Source: Escarpia spicata
Taxonomy: Eukaryota > Annelida > Polychaeta > Sabellida > Siboglinidae
NCBI GenBank assembly: GCA_963995525.1
Contig: OZ023210.1
Coordinates: 62,189,093-62,253,092, forward strand
DNA: 64,000 nt
Reading direction: 5' to 3'
How positions within the stretch are numbered: the first letter of the stretch is position 1; every line of letters starts with the position of its first letter. Below the pieces are notes generated by a model that had not been told where the DNA came from, ran no database searches, and saw only the letters and a list, made by a program, of their open reading frames with translations. The position numbers were made by a program, and so were the translations under genes. This document shows, in pieces, positions 61,608-64,000 of this stretch.

Positions 61608-61880
61608 TTCCATCGTTTGCGGCGCGGTGGTCCGAAGTTAGAGCGCCTGACTCTCAATTGAGAGGACCTAGTTCGAGTCCACCTGTTGACCTTTCGAAAC
61701 TTGAGCAATTTCGTTCACTCCTTATTGCCTGTGTCTTTTGGATGATATATTACATTCCGTTAGTTCCTTCTCAACACTGTGTCTCTGCCAGTGGAAGAAA
61801 ATATTCCACACAAGGGTAAATGTGTAACCTGTAGTGAACTCACTAACTGTAGAATAAGACACTCTCAAATAAAGCCTCAG
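61608..61880 (+). mobile_element. tRNA-derived SINE in the gene D 3' flank
   Basis: Duplicate of the SINE at 48655. Its head has TGGTCCGAAGTTAGAGC and AGTTCGAGTCC; the central block is GAAACTTGAGCAATTTCGTTCACTCC. AATAAA at 61868-61873 is the first good poly(A) signal after the stop codon. Being in both copies, it predates the duplication. Confidence 0.7.
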
Positions 61881-63260
61881 CGCAATATCTTTGTAGGACA
61901 CTGCTGACAATTACCCACAACCAGATATCGTCGCTGCAACAAACAGTCAAGCATCTTTGGTTCTTGCTCCCTTCGACCATACAGACAACTGTGTCGAATG
62001 CCGCAAAGACGGTTAACGTTGATGTGTTGGGGATTGAGGCTGTATAGTTTGAAGACGTCAGTTTTTCAAGCAATGCCTATGATTCTGTTTTCGGTACGTA
62101 CTTCATAAAAGTATTAGATCGCTTCCTGGCAGAGTGAATAGCAACTTCACTGTGCAATACTTCAATGACGCCCAGGAACTATTTTTGATTAAACTGATTG
62201 AAAAGATGCGTCACTATATTAAATGTTATTTGTTAGTTATTAGTATGTTATAACTGCACTTTATTTATGAACAATATCAGGTGTCTCATCTACGGAGACG
62301 TCTTTTACGCAATGTATTCAAGTTATCTTTTTGCAAACGCTCACATATATCCAGTGCCACACGCTGACAAAGAGCAACGTTGCACATGGATATGTATTAC
62401 AGTGGACCTCATCATTACGGCACCCTCAAGAAATTGACCTGAATAGAAAGGTGACTTATTAGCGGGACTAATTTCCAATATTTTACTGTTATGAAATAAT
62501 TTGACAATGTCCTAGGGTGACCTTAACGTAATGTGGTTGTATTACCCAGGTAAAAAAAAGTTCGAGTGTACAGTTAAAATGCATGGCTTGATTGGCTGCA
62601 ATTTATTAATATAATATAGTTGTTGTATTATATATTGCGACACTCCGGACTTCTACCGCACTTGTTGTAGATCGAAAAGTTCAGCACCTGTGTGCGATTT
62701 TCCTTTCAGGATAATGTGGTATATTTATGCAACTGTCGTGGCAGTGAGGTACTTGCATAAATGAAGTACAGTGTATATGAAATGCTAAAGTATATCAGAA
62801 AGACAAAATATATGAACATATGAAAAACAACTGCGTTTAAGTCTCCAGCAAAGACATAACTCACATACCACATGATGGCATTGAGAAATTACTTTAAATG
62901 CATTACAAACATTTAAATTATCCATATATTTCCAAACACAATACACACAAGGAGTATGTGCGTACAAACAGAGGTCATGACGTCACAGCATCCAATCAGT
63001 TAGTTAGTGACCCGTGTTTGTGGAACCAAATACTGCATCCACGGAATTCTACAATAATTTATTTATAAATGCATATCATTCATTGTTATATTTCCCACGC
63101 CGATGCAGCTTGCTTATTAGAAAATCATCAAACATCTCTACAAATGCATCTACAGCAAATGCTGTGGCACACTGTGGTGTCAACGTACACTACTGAGACT
63201 GGTGTAATCAGCGACGTGTGAGGATGATTTGGAGATAAAGATTAAACAAGATTTAACAAG
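61881..63260. other. Gene D 3' flank, duplicate of the gene C flank
   Basis: Matches 48925-49080, then 50190-50635 in inverted orientation (62065-62545), then 50640-51110 in direct orientation (62700-63260). No gene recognised. Confidence 0.6.
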
Positions 63261-63261
63261 A

Positions 63262-64000
63262 TTGCCGCCCATAGCTATAAGCATGTGGACAAGGAAGCCT
63301 TTGGCTTATCGAGAGTCCAACAATTTTTAAGCTACGTATAACCCGCCCTCGCCAGATAGCGGTCAATTTTATTTTTAAACATATTCACACTGCTAGCATT
63401 AATGCAATCATCAGATAATGTGTTCCAGTCATTTATTTTCCTATGAGAGAATGAGTACTTTCTCGTATCCCACCTACACTGTTCCTTTGTGGAGCGCAGT
63501 AGCGCAGCGTTAAGAGCTCCGGACTCTCGACTGAGAGAACTCGGGTTCGAATTCTGTGCGGCGCAGTCGAAACTTGGGCACGTTCGTTTACTCTACATTG
63601 CTTCAGTTTACTCAGCTGTATGAATGAGTACCTGGTTATAGACAGTGGTGGATATTTATGTACGAATAGTCTTCGCGCATTAATTGCATGTTGGCTGAAT
63701 GCTTCCCAGAGAAGTCGAGATGGTGTTAATTGAACAGCTTTGCCAGGGAGTAAAGTGTAAAGCGCTTTGAGCAGTCCTGAGGACTGGGTACTGCGCTATA
63801 TAAGAACTTACTTTTTATTTTGTTCCTTGACTAATGCTACATTGTGCCCTTTGGTTATACTGCCTTCTTTCAGTTTGAAGAACATATTTCTATCAATATC
63901 CTCATAACCATTCAATATCTTAAAATATTCTATTTGGTCTCCTCTTAGTCTCCTAGTCTCTAGTCTTGTCAACCTACATTCTAATAGGCATCTTTCATAA
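63262..64000 (-). pseudogene. CR1-like LINE 3' half, split by a SINE; runs off the window
   Basis: Aligns with 51105-51500 (C-terminal LINE region) on both sides of the SINE at 63488-63820. It is the duplicate of the 51-kb copy and continues beyond the window end. Confidence 0.8.
63488..63820 (+). mobile_element. tRNA-derived SINE nested in the LINE copy
   Basis: Flanked by an 8-bp target duplication TGTTCCTT (63480-63487 and 63821-63828). The head has AGCGCAGCGTTAAGAGC (A box) and GGGTTCGAATTC (B box). The central region CTTGGGCA..TTACTC..CAGTTTACTCAGCTGTA resembles the CORE/MIR-type domain. The 3' part has AAAGCGCTTTGAGCAG and GCGCTATATAAGAAC before an A/T-rich tail. The orthologous site at 51 kb is empty. 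Confidence 0.85.

Noticed and set aside
63488..63565. Functional tRNA gene
   Set aside because: Same SINE head, with target duplication around the whole element.

Overview
The window is from a eukaryotic, animal-type genome. Coding sequence is split into phase-consistent exons with GT-AG introns. The rest is packed with dinucleotide microsatellites, minisatellites, APE-type LINE fragments, Penelope-like relics, a Ty3/gypsy element, an ISL2EU-like DNA transposon and tRNA-derived SINEs. The repeat mix fits a marine invertebrate (mollusc, brachiopod, annelid or similar). I cannot fix the phylum from sequence alone.

The backbone is a head-to-tail cluster of receptor genes, all on the + strand. 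They share one plan: signal-peptide exon, C-type lectin domain (CTLD) split over two exons, Thr/Ser/Pro-rich stalk exon, one transmembrane exon, and one long cytoplasmic exon full of tyrosine motifs. Intron phases are 1-2-1-1-2 in the complete copies. Gene 1 (29-5359) and gene 2 (10458-21986) form one subfamily, with related tails ending in an LYQS ... VVEND(I/L)Y block. Gene 3 (transmembrane and tail exons 26843-27800), gene C (about 29.9-48.6 kb) and gene D (53744-61561) form a second subfamily. Their tails carry regularly spaced Y-x-N-x motifs, the Grb2-type SH2 docking consensus, plus Y-x-x-M (PI3K p85-type) and ITIM/ITSM-like motifs.

Gene D is complete and has two tandem CTLDs from a recent 1242-bp duplication; the two copies differ in the sugar-specificity triplet (EPD versus EPN). 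Gene C is a ruined relative. Its first exon is missing, one CTLD exon is half replaced by a microsatellite, the next CTLD has a deletion and a frameshift, and a 4.4-kb gypsy element, an ISL2EU-like element, a LINE and a Penelope relic sit inside it. Its stalk, transmembrane and tail exons remain open. Gene 3 has an intact transmembrane segment and tail but no recognisable lectin domain.

Region by region: 0-5.4 kb gene 1; 5.4-10.4 kb intergenic with a 9-bp minisatellite and (GT)n blocks; 10.4-22 kb gene 2, its introns holding Penelope and LINE relics; 22-26.8 kb intergenic, with no gene recognised; 26.8-28.65 kb gene 3 and a 56-bp array grown from its last codons; 28.65-48.6 kb gene C wreckage and transposons; 48.6-53.7 kb 3' flank, a LINE and the gene D promoter region; 53.7-61.6 kb gene D; 61.6-64 kb its 3' flank, a duplicate of the gene C flank with a nested SINE. 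The likely joint role, inferred from architecture only, is a family of cell-surface lectin receptors coupling glycan binding to SH2-adaptor signalling, evolving by tandem duplication and repeat expansion.
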